Assembly: GCA_963734635.1 (NCBI GenBank)
Contig: CAVTIA010000006.1
Coordinates: 124,001-188,000, forward strand
Source: DATCJA01 sp963734635
GTDB lineage: Bacteria; Acidobacteriota; Vicinamibacteria; Vicinamibacterales; UBA2999
DNA: 64,000 bases
Direction of reading: 5' to 3'
The notes beneath the pieces are model-generated. The model searched no databases. It saw nothing but the letters and a program-made list of their open reading frames with translations, and was not told the origin of the DNA. A program made the position numbers and the translations under genes. The first letter of the stretch is position 1. Each line of letters starts with the position of its first letter. This document shows positions 16,724 through 25,826 of this stretch, piece by piece.

Positions 16724-19119
16724 TCAGAACCGATATAGCAGCCTCACATACGCGGTATGACCCGTGTACGACCGATTGCCGTAGCCCATGATCAGGCCGC
16801 CAAGCCAGTCGATTCGAGGTTCACCGGTGGGCGCGGCGAAGCCCACCGGACCGTTCGTATCGATCGTGTTGAAATCGGTGATATCCGAGTTTTTCGAAGT
16901 AATAGCCCAACGCCAATGCCGACGCGACTGGTAAAGAAATAGTGGACGTCGGCCGTCGCTCGTTGCCAGTGGTTCTCGACGTTTGGCAGCGGGATGAACT
17001 GGTTGAGCGAGGCGAGCGCCGCTATCCGGGGCCCCCCATGCACGAAGCTGTTGTCCGAGTCGTTGAAGTCATAGGCGAAGCGGATGTCTGTGTTCCGGAC
17101 GGCACTTAGCAGATCGAGATAGAGGTAGACGTTATTGATTCGGTCGTCGTTGTCGAGCGTCCAGTTCCGGCTCGGATCCGTCCAGCTCGGATCCGGCGGC
17201 GGGTTCGCGTTGCGCGAGAGCTGGAACGAGCCGTACCGATCGCGCCCGTAGTTGCCGCCGAGGGCTACGACGTCCGTTGGATGAAAGTTGACTCCGACGT
17301 TCCAGCCTGTGACCTGCGCCTCCTGCAGCCCGAACAGTTCGCCGGGCCGGCTGACCGGCACCGACGTATCGGGCAGGTACTCATCGTTGCCGCCGGCGAA
17401 TTGGACGTAGAAATCGACCGTATCGCGCGGCATCACTGTGAGTACGAGCGAACCGCGCGTCCGGTTGCGGTCGGCCTCGTCGTAGTAGCGGAGCGTGGGT
17501 TGCGTGCCGCCCGGTCCCAGCTCGTAGTCGATGCCCGTCTCGACGAACCCGTTGCCGCGTCGGCGTCCGACGTCGAAGGCCGCGTGAAGGGTGACGTACT
17601 GGCTCGAAAAGGTGTCGAACGAGGCGCGAAAAATGTGCTCGCCCACGTCGGCGAACCCACGCCCCCGTCGCTCGACCCCCTCGTGGCCGTAGCCGACACG
17701 GAGGGTTCCCCAGCTTGTGGGAGTAAACGAGACGTTGGCGTCGAAGAACTGCCGCGAAATGTCGAATTGAGGCGAGAAGCCCTCCTCGATCTCCTCAGGA
17801 ACCGCGTCGAAGCGTACGTATTCCGTGGCATCGAAGATCGGCGTGCGCACGTCGCGGTCGTTGAAGCGATACCGGACAGTGAAGCTCACCCGGCGCCACG
17901 GCCGCGAGCTGAGATTGATGAGCGTGTTGATTCCTCGCGCCTCGGCTTCAGCCGTCGGGCGAGGAAGTTGGGCAATGTGCGGGAAGGCTGCGAACACGAC
18001 CGGGGAGTTGATGACCGAGTTGATCGTGAAGGGAATCAGGGCTTCGTCTTGTTTCTGCGACGTAAGCTGGACCGTGCCGTTGAGCGTGGTCCGGCCTGGC
18101 ATCTTGTAGAGACCGATCGCACTCAGCACCTGCATCATGTTGTTCGGCGCCGTCGACTCGCGCCCCTGCGCGGGGCCGTTCCCGTTGCTGTAGCCGTTCG
18201 GGTCGTACGGACCGTTCGGCGGCAGCAAGCCGTTGTTGAAATCGGTAAGGAAGATCGGGTTGTCCCACACGAGACTCTTGTTGTGGTTGGTGAACCACGA
18301 TCCATTCCAGCCGAGACGAAACATGCCCTTCGGATTTGCCCATGAGGCTCCGAGCGACACATCGTTCGTCCGGTCGTCGAGCGGCTTCGGCAACTCGACG
18401 GCGTTGTTGAACGCGAACGACGCGCCCCAAGGCTGCTGGCCGTGCCGACTCCATGACTGGAGCCCCGCGTCTATGTCGATGGCCCGGGTGGGCGCGTAAA
18501 CCAGACCGAACGTTGCCGTATTGCGCTGCTGCCGCAGATCGAATTGGGACGCGATGCTGTTGTAGATCGACCGGTTGGCCAGCGCCTGGGCCGCCAGCGC
18601 GGGCGTGCTGCAGGAGGCGGGCGTAGCGCCGGGCGCGCACGGCACCCCCACAGCACTCCCGTCGGCCGGAGCGATCGTCGGTCCCTGCACGGCTCGCTGC
18701 GCGTTGTCGTCCAAGGTCAGGGTATTGCCATTCGTGACGTAGGGCGTCCTCGTCAGATAGGAGTAGTTGAGTGGCAGCGATACCCACTGGAACGCTGCGT
18801 TGACCTTGCGGCTCTGCACGCTCGTGTTGTACCGCTGGTCGCGATAGCCCACGTGCACTGCGTTGGCATCGAACAGATACGAACCGCCATCGCGGTTGAC
18901 GATGAAGTTCGAATACACGCCGTCGCGGGCGTCACGGTATCGCTCGTACCGCGCTTTATCGCCTTCAGTGGTCGTGAAAAGGCCGCCGACGTCGGCCGAT
19001 CCGCTCAGCAAAGAGGTCGGAACCGGCGGCTGGCTTTGTGGCGTTTGGGGGGTCTGCGCAGATCCCAAACGGGAGCCCAGCAGCAGCGCAACGGTCAGGA
19101 TGACGAGTCTCGTTCGCAT
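16724..19119 (-). CDS. MtrB/PioB-family outer-membrane beta-barrel
   Basis: About 798 residues: a signal peptide (MRTRLVILTVALLLGSRLGSAQ) followed by a long barrel of alternating strands, as in the porin that sheathes MtrA/PioA-type cytochromes. Examples are GYRDQRYNTSVQSRKVNAAFQW and PFTINSVINSPVVFAAFPHIAQLPRPTAEAE. Frame is lost twice near 16885-16925, at an AAAAA run. The restored C-terminus reads ITDFNTIDTNGPVGFAAP and ends TAYVRLLYRF, with the terminal Phe expected of outer-membrane proteins. It starts 12 bases after the decahaem cytochrome stop, so the two are coupled. Confidence 0.88.
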
Positions 19120-19130
19120 CGCATCCTCCC

Positions 19131-20120
19131 CTAGCGCAGAAACGCCTTGCCCGATGGAGAGTTGGACCCATGGACCTGCTGGTGGCAGATCGTGCAGGAC
19201 CGCGCATAGATCTTGTTGGCGTTCTGCGAGTTCTGCAGCACGAATCCGTCATAGACGGTCGGCGGATGGCGCGACGTCACGTGGCACCGCTGGCAGAGGA
19301 ACGGCAGCTTGCTCACCAGCATCCGATCGTTGTTCGACCCGTGCGGATCGTGGCATGTGATACAGCTCTCGCTGACGGGAGCGTGCTCCCACAGATAGGG
19401 CCCACGCTTGTCCGTGTGGCAGCTCGTGCAGCTCTCGTCGATCGTGGTCCCTGCCCGGAGCAGCCTGACGTTCTGGGTCCCGTGCACGTTGTGACACGAC
19501 GAACATAAGAGCGCGCCCTCCCGCACCGGCATGTGGTTGACGCGGAACGTCCGGTTGATAACGTTGCGATGACAGGTGCTGCAGAGGGTGTACTGGCTCT
19601 GCGCCTTCAACAGTGGGAGACCCTTTGCCGCGTGGATGCTGTGGCAGGTGATGCAGCTCAGACTCCTCTGTTCGTGCTGGCTGCCGTCCCACAGAGCATG
19701 CGTGGCCCGATCGTGACACGACGTGCACGTCGCGTTGACCTCCGACGGCGAGATGGCCGTGAACCTTCGGATGAGCGTCGGGTCGCCGCTGTCAGCGTGC
19801 GCCTTTCCAGGCCCGTGGCAGTTTTCGCACCCCAGATTGGACGCCGGCGTGCGCTCGTTGAACGAGCGGCCGTGCGCCGTGCCCTTGTAGGCCTGGTCCT
19901 CGTGACAGCCGAGGCATGTAGCCTCGCCGACATATCCGGCGCCGGCCTGAGCGGTTGCACCCTGGGCGGCCGCGAGGGCGACCCGAAAGGCTGGCTGTGT
20001 GGGGCGTGATGGTTGGGTCGCGGCAATCTCAGGCGCGTCTTTGCCAGTGGCACCGACGATCGTCAGCGCCAGCAGGTAAGTGAGCGCCGCCGTCAGAAAG
20101 TAGAACGTCCGTCGATTCAT
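19131..20120 (-). CDS. DmsE/MtrA-like decahaem cytochrome c
   Basis: A 329-residue exported cytochrome. The signal anchor MNRRTFYFLTAALTYLLALTIVGATG is followed by ten CXXCH haem sites: CLGCH, CENCH, CTSCH, CITCH, CSTCH, CSSCH, CTSCH, CITCH, CQRCH, CTICH. The end HQQVHGSNSPSGKAFLR is typical of DmsE-type decahaem proteins. In this family it sits in the MtrB barrel and carries electrons between periplasm and cell surface. The ATG at 20120 was chosen to give a compact signal peptide. Confidence 0.93.
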   Translation of the reverse strand: MNRRTFYFLTAALTYLLALTIVGATGKDAPEIAATQPSRPTQPAFRVALAAAQGATAQAGAGYVGEATCLGCHEDQAYKGTAHGRSFNERTPASNLGCENCHGPGKAHADSGDPTLIRRFTAISPSEVNATCTSCHDRATHALWDGSQHEQRSLSCITCHSIHAAKGLPLLKAQSQYTLCSTCHRNVINRTFRVNHMPVREGALLCSSCHNVHGTQNVRLLRAGTTIDESCTSCHTDKRGPYLWEHAPVSESCITCHDPHGSNNDRMLVSKLPFLCQRCHVTSRHPPTVYDGFVLQNSQNANKIYARSCTICHQQVHGSNSPSGKAFLR

Positions 20121-20187
20121 ACGCGTGCCCGCCTCCAGGGCGCCAGCCAAACCCCGTGCCGTTCAAAGCCGTCCATTGCGCGTTCAA

Positions 20188-21550
20188 CTATTCGAAGCTG
20201 TGACACAGCTCGCAGTCCTGAGAAATCGCGATACCGTCAGTCGTCTTGTGCGTCTCGTCGTGGCAGCGGAAACATCCGGTCGACACCGTATGTCCAATCT
20301 GATTCGGATACGTGCCCCAGCCAACCTTCATGGAGGGAAAAACATTGCTCCGATAAATGGCCTGCGTGACACCGATGGCCTGGCGCAGGTCGGCCTCCTC
20401 GAAGGCATCGGGCAGCCCCGCGTTGGCCGCGTCACGAAGGGTGCGCTCGATCTCAGTGACCGCCACCTCATGACTCGCGTACGGCGTCATCAACGCGCGA
20501 ACGGCGTCACGACGGATGAACGGAATCTTGGCGTTGATGCGGCCTTCGCCGATGGCGGCGTCTACCGCCCGTTCCGGCGAGGATCCGAAGCGGTGCGCCG
20601 GACGGTTGTGGCAATCGAGGCAATCCATGCGTCGGCGGGCTTTGCCGGCCAGATCGGCCACTGAGACACCCTTCAGCGAAGTACTCGCGAACGCGCCCGT
20701 CCGGTGTGGCAACGCGAATGTAAGGGATCTGCTCCCGCTTGTCGTCGAGCGCCACGTACTCGATCTCATTGGCCCGGTTCATGTGCCAATGGATGCCCGT
20801 CCCGCTGCCGGTACCGGTGACCGGCCCGCCAACGTGCAGCCGCACGGTCGTCATCGTCTGCGTGTTGGCCTCGTCGTCGGCGTGCTCGTAGATCACTTTG
20901 ACTTTGTCGCCCACGAACCGATCGGGCCAGTGACACTGCTCGCAGGACATGCGAACGTCCGGCATGCTCTCGAGCGGTGTCGGAATCGGGCGGCTGAATG
21001 TACCCGTGCTCGCCAGCCAGAGCTGTCGCGTCCCATTGAGCTTTGCGGCCACGAAGCCGCCAGGGCCGGGTCCGACGTGGCAGGCCACACAGTGGACGCG
21101 CGCGTGCGGACCGCTCTGATGGGCCGTGAACTCCGGTTCCATCACGGCGTGACACGCCTGCCCGCAAAACTGCTGTGATTCGCTGTACTCGACTGCGCCG
21201 TAGCTGGCCACGGAGAGGATGGCTACATTGGCGAGCGTCAGAGCGGCCACGATGAGGAGCGCATGTCGCTGGGCGGGATCATTGAGGTCGATTCGCGGCC
21301 AGGCGGGCGCCGCGATACCCGCGCGCGCCCGGCGGCGCTCGAGCCGCAGACCAACGGGGATGAGGAGCAAGCCCAGGAGGAACAACGCCGGCACGAGGAC
21401 ATACACGAGAATCCCGGCGTAGGAAGTCTCGAGCAGTCCCACACCCTGGAGCGCAACGAGTACGAGAAAAAAGAAGGCACTCGCGGTCGTCAGTGCCACG
21501 CCGACGCTCGAGATCGGGTTTCGGAGCGCGGCCGCGAACGAAGGACGCAT
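20188..21550 (-). CDS. NapC/NirT-type multihaem membrane cytochrome, frame broken near 20690
   Basis: About 450 residues. Three N-terminal membrane segments are followed by QQFCGQACHAVMEPEFTAHQSGPHARVHCVACHVGPGP, then CEQCH. After a frame break around 20690 follow CLDCH, CFRCH and CELCH, giving five CXXCH sites and one CX3CH. This architecture fits an inner-membrane quinol-oxidising cytochrome that would feed electrons to the decahaem partner encoded just downstream. The last residues are DCELCHSFE. Confidence 0.85.
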
Positions 21551-21587
21551 GTGGAAAGGATGAAGGCGCGCGAAGCGGAATCGCCGG

Positions 21588-21932
21588 CTACTTCTTCAAA
21601 CTCAGAAGGTAGGCCACCAAGGCATCGACATCCTCCTTGGCGAGGTTCGGATACGCCCGCATCGGCGGCTTCCGCTCGGCTTTCGTTTTCTTGGTCATCT
21701 CGGCCGGATTGACGAGCCATGCCCGAATCTCGTCAGGCGTCAGCCGGCTTCCCACGTCATCAAGCGCGCCCTTCGCGTTACCCTTGCCCGCAATCGAATG
21801 ACACACCGCGCATTTCTGATCGGTGTACACCTTCATGCCACGCTCGATTTGCGCATTGCCCTGGGCTGAGACCAACCGAGCCGCGGCTAACAGGACGACC
21901 ACAATACCGATCGCATTGACTCGGTTGAGCAC
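21588..21932 (-). CDS. Small monohaem cytochrome c
   Basis: A 114-residue exported cytochrome. A GTG start at 21932 gives a normal signal peptide (LNRVNAIGIVVVLLAAARLVSAQ); the longer ATG frame from 22019 does not. Haem site CAVCHS, axial Met likely in KPPMRAYPNL, and the C-terminal helix DVDALVAYLLSLKK as in class I cytochromes. It is the next gene upstream of the NapC-type cytochrome and may shuttle periplasmic electrons. Confidence 0.85.
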   Translation of the reverse strand: MLNRVNAIGIVVVLLAAARLVSAQGNAQIERGMKVYTDQKCAVCHSIAGKGNAKGALDDVGSRLTPDEIRAWLVNPAEMTKKTKAERKPPMRAYPNLAKEDVDALVAYLLSLKK

Positions 21933-22096
21933 GATAACCCGCCTTTCAATGAAGGAGCGCCACGATTTTACTGTCAACGAACGGTCGCTCAGCCAACGAA
22001 ATGCAAGATGAGAACACAACTATTTGACGAAAGAGCACCGCATCGAATTCGCATGACCTTATTTCCGAAGCCGTCGACAAGTACTCACGGCACTGC

Positions 22097-22120
22097 GAAA
22101 TATTTCGCGCGAAATATTTC
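22097..22120. promoter_or_regulatory. Perfect 24-bp palindrome, double activator or operator site
   Basis: The sequence equals its own reverse complement over 24 bases and consists of two overlapping GAAATATTTCGC units; flanking CTG and CAG extend the symmetry to 32 bp with one mismatch. It is 165 bp upstream of the GTG of the small cytochrome gene. It is the clearest member of the palindrome family. No good GG-N10-GC pair was found between it and 21932. Confidence 0.7.
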
Positions 22121-22178
22121 ACAGCAGCGGACCGACAACCAGATGCTGATGTCGCCTCGTACCCCGGCGCGGGTCCAG

Positions 22179-22589
22179 TCATTTCAGCTGAATCGATTTC
22201 AGGTAATCGACAAGTCTCGAGAGACGTACGTCGACTCTTGAGTCGTAGGGGTTGAGCTCACGGAACAGCGGACCCCATACCGGCATGTCGCTCGTTCCGT
22301 GCGCCGCTGGTCTGGGGCCCACGATGAATGCGGTGACTTCAGCCTCCGCGAAGCGACCGCCTCGGCGCTTCGCGAGCGTCGTCAGATCGGGAGGAGCCTT
22401 CGCCAACACGGACGCGACTGGCCCATCCCCCTTGCCGGTCCGGCCGTGGCACGCTGCGCAGTGAAACAGATAGGTATCCCGCCCCGACTCGATGGTCTCG
22501 AGCGGCCCACCGCTATCAGGACGTTGCGAGGCGCTCGCGCACATCACACCGATGAGCAAGAAACAGGCGGCTGCGAGCCAGGATCTCAT
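22179..22589 (-). CDS. Monohaem cytochrome c
   Basis: A 136-residue exported cytochrome: signal MRSWLAAACFLLIGVMCASA, haem site CAACHGRTGKGDGPVASVL, and likely axial Met in GTSDMPVWGPLF. It resembles the cytochrome c domains of respiratory modules. It lies 24 bp after the secreted hypothetical gene on the same strand and probably belongs to the conduit cluster. Confidence 0.88.
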   Translation of the reverse strand: MRSWLAAACFLLIGVMCASASQRPDSGGPLETIESGRDTYLFHCAACHGRTGKGDGPVASVLAKAPPDLTTLAKRRGGRFAEAEVTAFIVGPRPAAHGTSDMPVWGPLFRELNPYDSRVDVRLSRLVDYLKSIQLK

Positions 22590-22613
22590 GTGCCCACTCT
22601 GTTGAAACCGCGT

Positions 22614-23189
22614 TCAATGGGTCGGCAGTGCGGCCCGGATCACATCGACGACCAGGTTTGACGGCACGTCAATCAGGACGAGATCACGACCTACAAGCTC
22701 GTACTCGAGCTCCTCGGGCAGCAGTGGCAGATCGCCAAACAGCGGCAGGAGTACGGCATTGTCGATGTCCCATGTCGGCGGTTCATTCACACGAACTGGC
22801 GGCGCGACCACCGCCCGTTTCTCCATCTCGGCCGCGAGGCCGGCGCCGCTGTATTCATCGCCGAAAAGCCTGGTGGTTAGCAGACGCCGGAACAGGTCGG
22901 CCACGTCGGGTGTAAAGATCTCCCCTTCCCGTGGCGCCTTCCGTGCCTCGCGTGGAACCTCCGCAAGCGCGTTCAGCCTTGCAATCGTGTCCTCCGGCAG
23001 GCACATCATCCCGTCGGAGAGAGGTTCGAAGAGGCGATGGTGCTCGACGACGTACGCATCAACGGCCGTCAGAAACCGCGACACGACCATGTATTCAGAA
23101 TCGGCTGGCGCCAATTGGGTGCCGTGTGCCAACCCTGGCAGGAGGAGCAGAGTCAGAATCGAAACGCGAAAAATGCGTGGAGCAGACAT
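22614..23189 (-). CDS. Secreted protein of unknown function
   Basis: A 191-residue protein with signal peptide (ILTLLLLPGLAHGTQLAP). The mature part is acidic and helical (FLTAVDAYVVEHHRLFEPLSDGMMCLPED, FRRLLTTRLFGDEYS) and ends in a compact region ELEYELVGRDLVLIDVPSNLVVDVIRAALPTH. Not recognised. It is the first gene of the leftward cytochrome cluster, behind a strong sigma-54-type site. Confidence 0.7.
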   Translation of the reverse strand: MSAPRIFRVSILTLLLLPGLAHGTQLAPADSEYMVVSRFLTAVDAYVVEHHRLFEPLSDGMMCLPEDTIARLNALAEVPREARKAPREGEIFTPDVADLFRRLLTTRLFGDEYSGAGLAAEMEKRAVVAPPVRVNEPPTWDIDNAVLLPLFGDLPLLPEELEYELVGRDLVLIDVPSNLVVDVIRAALPTH

Positions 23190-23247
23190 CGTCGTACTTC
23201 CCCGATGCGGACCGCGCGGTACCGGCACGGGCGTGCCTCACATGACG

Positions 23248-23262
23248 CACCAAACGTGCCAG
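23248..23262 (-). promoter_or_regulatory. Sigma-54-type promoter of the cytochrome cluster
   Basis: The minus strand reads TGGCACGTTTGGTGC: a complete TGGCAC element, GG-N10-GC spacing, TGC at -12. It is 59 bp before the ATG at 23189 and 83 bp from the centre of the palindrome at 23336. Confidence 0.6.
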
Positions 23263-23335
23263 TTGCCCTCGACATGGCCGCGTGCGGTTTCCAACGCTGG
23301 TTTGTGCGTCTGAAGGCAAGCGGCGTCCCGCACGG

Positions 23336-23352
23336 TGCGAAGTTTTCTCGCG
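23336..23352. promoter_or_regulatory. Candidate activator palindrome shared by two divergent promoters
   Basis: TGCGAAGTTTTCTCGCG. It lies midway between the leftward (23248-23262) and rightward (23422-23436) sigma-54-type promoters, 83 and 79 bp away. Confidence 0.5.
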
Positions 23353-23421
23353 TCGCCGGATGTATTCCCCACGTAACCTCCGCTGGCTGCCAGCGCACGC
23401 CCATTTGGCCGCGGTAGCGAA

Positions 23422-23436
23422 TGGCACAGTCGTTGC
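23422..23436 (+). promoter_or_regulatory. Consensus sigma-54-type promoter
   Basis: TGGCACAGTCGTTGC is the best match to TGGCAC-N5-TTGC in the window. Transcription would begin near 23447, so the ATG at 23450 would be leaderless and the ATG at 23480 is the better start. Confidence 0.7.
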
Positions 23437-23479
23437 CCCGGAAGTCTGCATGTCCGAGGCGTTTCCGACGACCGCTACG

Positions 23480-23662
23480 ATGTCGTGCCCAGTCTGTGGA
23501 CGGCCGGTCGAGCCGGCGCCCGACAGCACGTGGGTCGTGGCGTGGTACACCTGCCTGCGCTGTGGCCACGAGTGGTCTGCGCGCATTCGAAATGGACGGC
23601 CAGATCTGTCATCGGTAGGCGAGGTTTTCGTGCAGACTACCGCGCGTTCGAAGAGACGGTGA
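23480..23662 (+). CDS. Small zinc-ribbon protein
   Basis: Sixty residues from ATG 23480 (70 if the ATG at 23450 is used; the promoter position argues against it). Two Cys pairs, CPVCG and CLRCG, separated by 21 residues and followed by HEWSARIRNGRP form a rubredoxin-like knuckle ribbon. The role is unknown; it could bind nucleic acid or a partner protein. It is 19 bases from the next gene. Confidence 0.65.
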   Translation: MSCPVCGRPVEPAPDSTWVVAWYTCLRCGHEWSARIRNGRPDLSSVGEVFVQTTARSKRR

Positions 23663-23681
23663 CGAGGCGATTCGGTGTGCT

Positions 23682-24020
23682 ATGAGAGCTGACGAACACG
23701 CGCCAAACGCTGGTGACTCGAACCGCAAGTACGTCTACTGGCACCGCGAGCTGCCGCCATTCGAGGCCGAGATGATTGGCGAGCACGTGCTCGAAGCGAC
23801 GAGCAGTCGCGTTCCCGGCTCACTCGGGCACCACGGCGAACTGTGGGATCGCGCGTGCCATGAGCTGATGGAGAACGCGCAGACACGAATGAAGCAGGAG
23901 ATCGACCGGCTTGGAGGTCGTTACGCGCACGTGCTCGACGAATCCATCGACAACCGGCGCGACGAGGCGACCGGCGAAGCGTGGCTGCACGGACTCTTCA
24001 CATATGCACTCTACCGTTGA
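23682..24020 (+). CDS. Uncharacterised 112-residue protein
   Basis: Soluble, charged protein: KYVYWHRELPPFEAEMIGEHVLEATSSRVPGSLGHHGELWDRACHELMENAQTRMKQEIDRLGGRYAHVLDE. Composition and periodicity look like a true gene with a helical C-terminal half. I do not recognise a named family. It is probably cotranscribed with the zinc-ribbon gene. Confidence 0.65.
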   Translation: MRADEHAPNAGDSNRKYVYWHRELPPFEAEMIGEHVLEATSSRVPGSLGHHGELWDRACHELMENAQTRMKQEIDRLGGRYAHVLDESIDNRRDEATGEAWLHGLFTYALYR

Positions 24021-24046
24021 TCCTCCCAGAGACACCGACCGTCTGA

Positions 24047-24322
24047 TTAGTCGCGATCGTCGGGCCGTTCGAGACCCTCTGCGTTCGCGACCTCTGCAAC
24101 CGTGATTCTGTTCACGAGTCGACGAACGCCCTCCACGTGCCGGACGGCGTCCTCGGCCTCGGCTCGCTCGAAAGGCCACCGCACACTGCCCGTCAGCGTT
24201 ACGTTGCCGTACTCCACATGGACGTGCACTTCCGGCGGGACAGACGGACGGTCATCCAGCGCTTTCTTCGCGTCCACGAATATCTCCGGATCGGGCCGGT
24301 GCGTGACGTCTCCTTTTGCCAT
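24047..24322 (-). CDS. Single BON-domain protein
   Basis: A 91-residue protein with one BON domain: EVHVHVEYGNVTLTGSVRWPFERAEAEDAVRHVEGVRRLVNRITV. No signal peptide. GGAAGGAGTTGTTGACC precedes the ATG at 24322. It lies 84 bp after the flavodoxin gene on the same strand and is probably in its transcript. Confidence 0.88.
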   Translation of the reverse strand: MAKGDVTHRPDPEIFVDAKKALDDRPSVPPEVHVHVEYGNVTLTGSVRWPFERAEAEDAVRHVEGVRRLVNRITVAEVANAEGLERPDDRD

Positions 24323-24406
24323 GGTCAACAACTCCTTCCAATGGGCCCGGGATCCGCCTGTTCCAAGGCGAACTCGTGGATTCCCAGTGCCCGTCACCGT
24401 TCACCG

Positions 24407-24991
24407 CTAGGCAACGCGCGGGTTGCCAGCCAGATCGACGCCGCGAATCGGCGCATCGTGCTGCACAAGTGAGCCGAACTGGTCCGCGAACGTCCGCAGG
24501 TCGTTCCAGTCCGTGTACTCGTAGTCCCGGCTGGTATCGGTATCGCCTCCGCCCTTCTGGACGATTCGCTTCATCACCCATCGCTTGATGGGATTGTAGC
24601 GAGTGTAGAGCAAGGCCCCAGCGACCGGCTTCGTGACGGTCGGCTGCCAGCCGGTGACCGTCAAGAAACGACCGATAATGCGCGACAAGTCCTGCTGTAC
24701 TTTCGGCTCCTGCTGAAGCACAGCGAGGCATACGGACAGAAATGCCGTCGGTTTTTCGTTCAGCACGTGCGCGTGCGTGCGCACCCATTGACGAACAGGG
24801 CGTTGGTACCCGCCGGCGTGCAGGGAGGCAGCGACGACGATGCCGGCGTAGCCCTCAGGGCCTGGCGCATCCCTGCCCGCTTCGACCACATCGACATCCG
24901 AGCCTTGCGTTCGCAGCGCGTTACCGAGCGCGCCAGCAATCTTCGCTGTCTGGCCGTCGGTGGTGCCGTAGAGCAGGAGAATGCGAGACAT
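24407..24991 (-). CDS. Flavodoxin-domain protein, HemG-like
   Basis: A 194-residue FMN protein. ILLLYGTTDGQTAKIAGALGNAL is the flavodoxin phosphate-binding loop; AGIVVAASLHAGGYQRPVRQWVRTH and PTAFLSVCLAVLQQEP follow, as in the menaquinone-linked protoporphyrinogen dehydrogenase HemG. The role as an oxidase is inferred only. Of two nearby ATGs, 24991 was chosen because GAAAGGAT lies 8 bases upstream. Confidence 0.82.
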   Translation of the reverse strand: MSRILLLYGTTDGQTAKIAGALGNALRTQGSDVDVVEAGRDAPGPEGYAGIVVAASLHAGGYQRPVRQWVRTHAHVLNEKPTAFLSVCLAVLQQEPKVQQDLSRIIGRFLTVTGWQPTVTKPVAGALLYTRYNPIKRWVMKRIVQKGGGDTDTSRDYEYTDWNDLRTFADQFGSLVQHDAPIRGVDLAGNPRVA

Positions 24992-25020
24992 GACGTACAT
25001 CCTTTCGCCTACAGTGAAAC

Positions 25021-25034
25021 GCATAACGCTTGCC
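25021..25034 (-). promoter_or_regulatory. Sigma-54-type promoter of the flavodoxin/BON genes
   Basis: The minus strand reads GGCAAGCGTTATGC, GG-N10-GC, 30 bp before the ATG at 24991. An imperfect inverted repeat centred at 25113 lies 79 bp upstream. Confidence 0.45.
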
Positions 25035-25096
25035 GCGGTAGACTTGTTGTGATCGCCGGTGCGGTGCAATGTCTGCGGTGGCCGCCGGTCATGGAA

Positions 25097-25130
25097 CCCG
25101 AAAAAATGCTCGGCCTCGGGAATTTTTGGG
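25097..25130. promoter_or_regulatory. Inverted repeat between divergent promoters
   Basis: CCCGAAAAAAT at 25097-25107 pairs with AATTTTTGGG at 25121-25130. It lies between the leftward promoter at 25034 and the rightward one at 25212, 79 and 99 bp from the centre, matching the layout of the other activator-site gaps. Confidence 0.4.
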
Positions 25131-25210
25131 TATCTCTTCCTCATCTCTCCTGCGTATCGATCTCGGCGGCGAATGGGCCCTGGCTGGCCACCACAACAAT
25201 CGCGTGGCGT

Positions 25211-25225
25211 TGGCATCTCCTGTGC
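25211..25225 (+). promoter_or_regulatory. Sigma-54-type promoter of the Yip1-like gene
   Basis: TGGCATCTCCTGTGC, GG-N10-GC with TGGCA and TGC, 39 bp before the ATG at 25264. Confidence 0.55.
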
Positions 25226-25263
25226 GTAGTGACGAACGCAGGTTCTTCTGAAAACGAGAGATC

Positions 25264-25794
25264 ATGACGAGGTACTTCGGGCGAGTGCTTGGAGCGGCGC
25301 TTCTGGACAAGCGCACGTACGAAGAAGTCGAAGCGGATCGGCAAGCGTCCGCTCAGGCCGCAGTCCTCGTCTTGCTGTCCAGTGTCGCCGGCGGGATTGG
25401 ATTGCTCGGGCTTGGGGCGCTACCCCAGTCTTTCGTTGCTGCAATCATCGGATCGCTGGTCGGGTGGATCGCGTGGGCGGCACTGACCTTTCTCATCGGC
25501 ACGCGGCTGCTCCCTGAGCCTCAGACCAACGCCGATGTCGGCGAGCTGCTGCGAACGATTGCGTTTGCTTCTGCCCCGGGACTGTTGCGGGTGTTCGGCG
25601 TGATCCCATTCGCCGGCCGGGCGATATATGCGATTGCGTCGATCTGGATGTTGTTGGCGATGGTCGTCGCGGTACGCCAGGCGCTCGATTACAAGAGCAC
25701 CGCCCGCGCGGTCGGAGTCTGCTTCGTTGGATGGGCGCTTTCGCTGGTCGTTGCAGCCATCATCGGGGTCACCTTCGCACGAACCGTGTCGTGA
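25264..25794 (+). CDS. Yip1-like integral membrane protein
   Basis: A 176-residue protein with an N-terminal amphipathic region (MTRYFGRVLGAALLDKRTYEEVEADRQA) and five hydrophobic segments, including PGLLRVFGVIPFAGRAIYAIASIWMLLAMVVAVRQALDY, characteristic of the Yip1 domain. Function in bacteria is not established. It is divergent from flavodoxin and convergent with the ZIP transporter. Confidence 0.8.
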   Translation: MTRYFGRVLGAALLDKRTYEEVEADRQASAQAAVLVLLSSVAGGIGLLGLGALPQSFVAAIIGSLVGWIAWAALTFLIGTRLLPEPQTNADVGELLRTIAFASAPGLLRVFGVIPFAGRAIYAIASIWMLLAMVVAVRQALDYKSTARAVGVCFVGWALSLVVAAIIGVTFARTVS

Positions 25795-25826
25795 CGCATG
25801 TGATCGGCCCCTCGACAGATCCCTAC

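Noticed and set aside
17281..18345. A 354-codon plus-strand open frame
   Set aside because: Antisense to the MtrB-like barrel gene and without any family signature.
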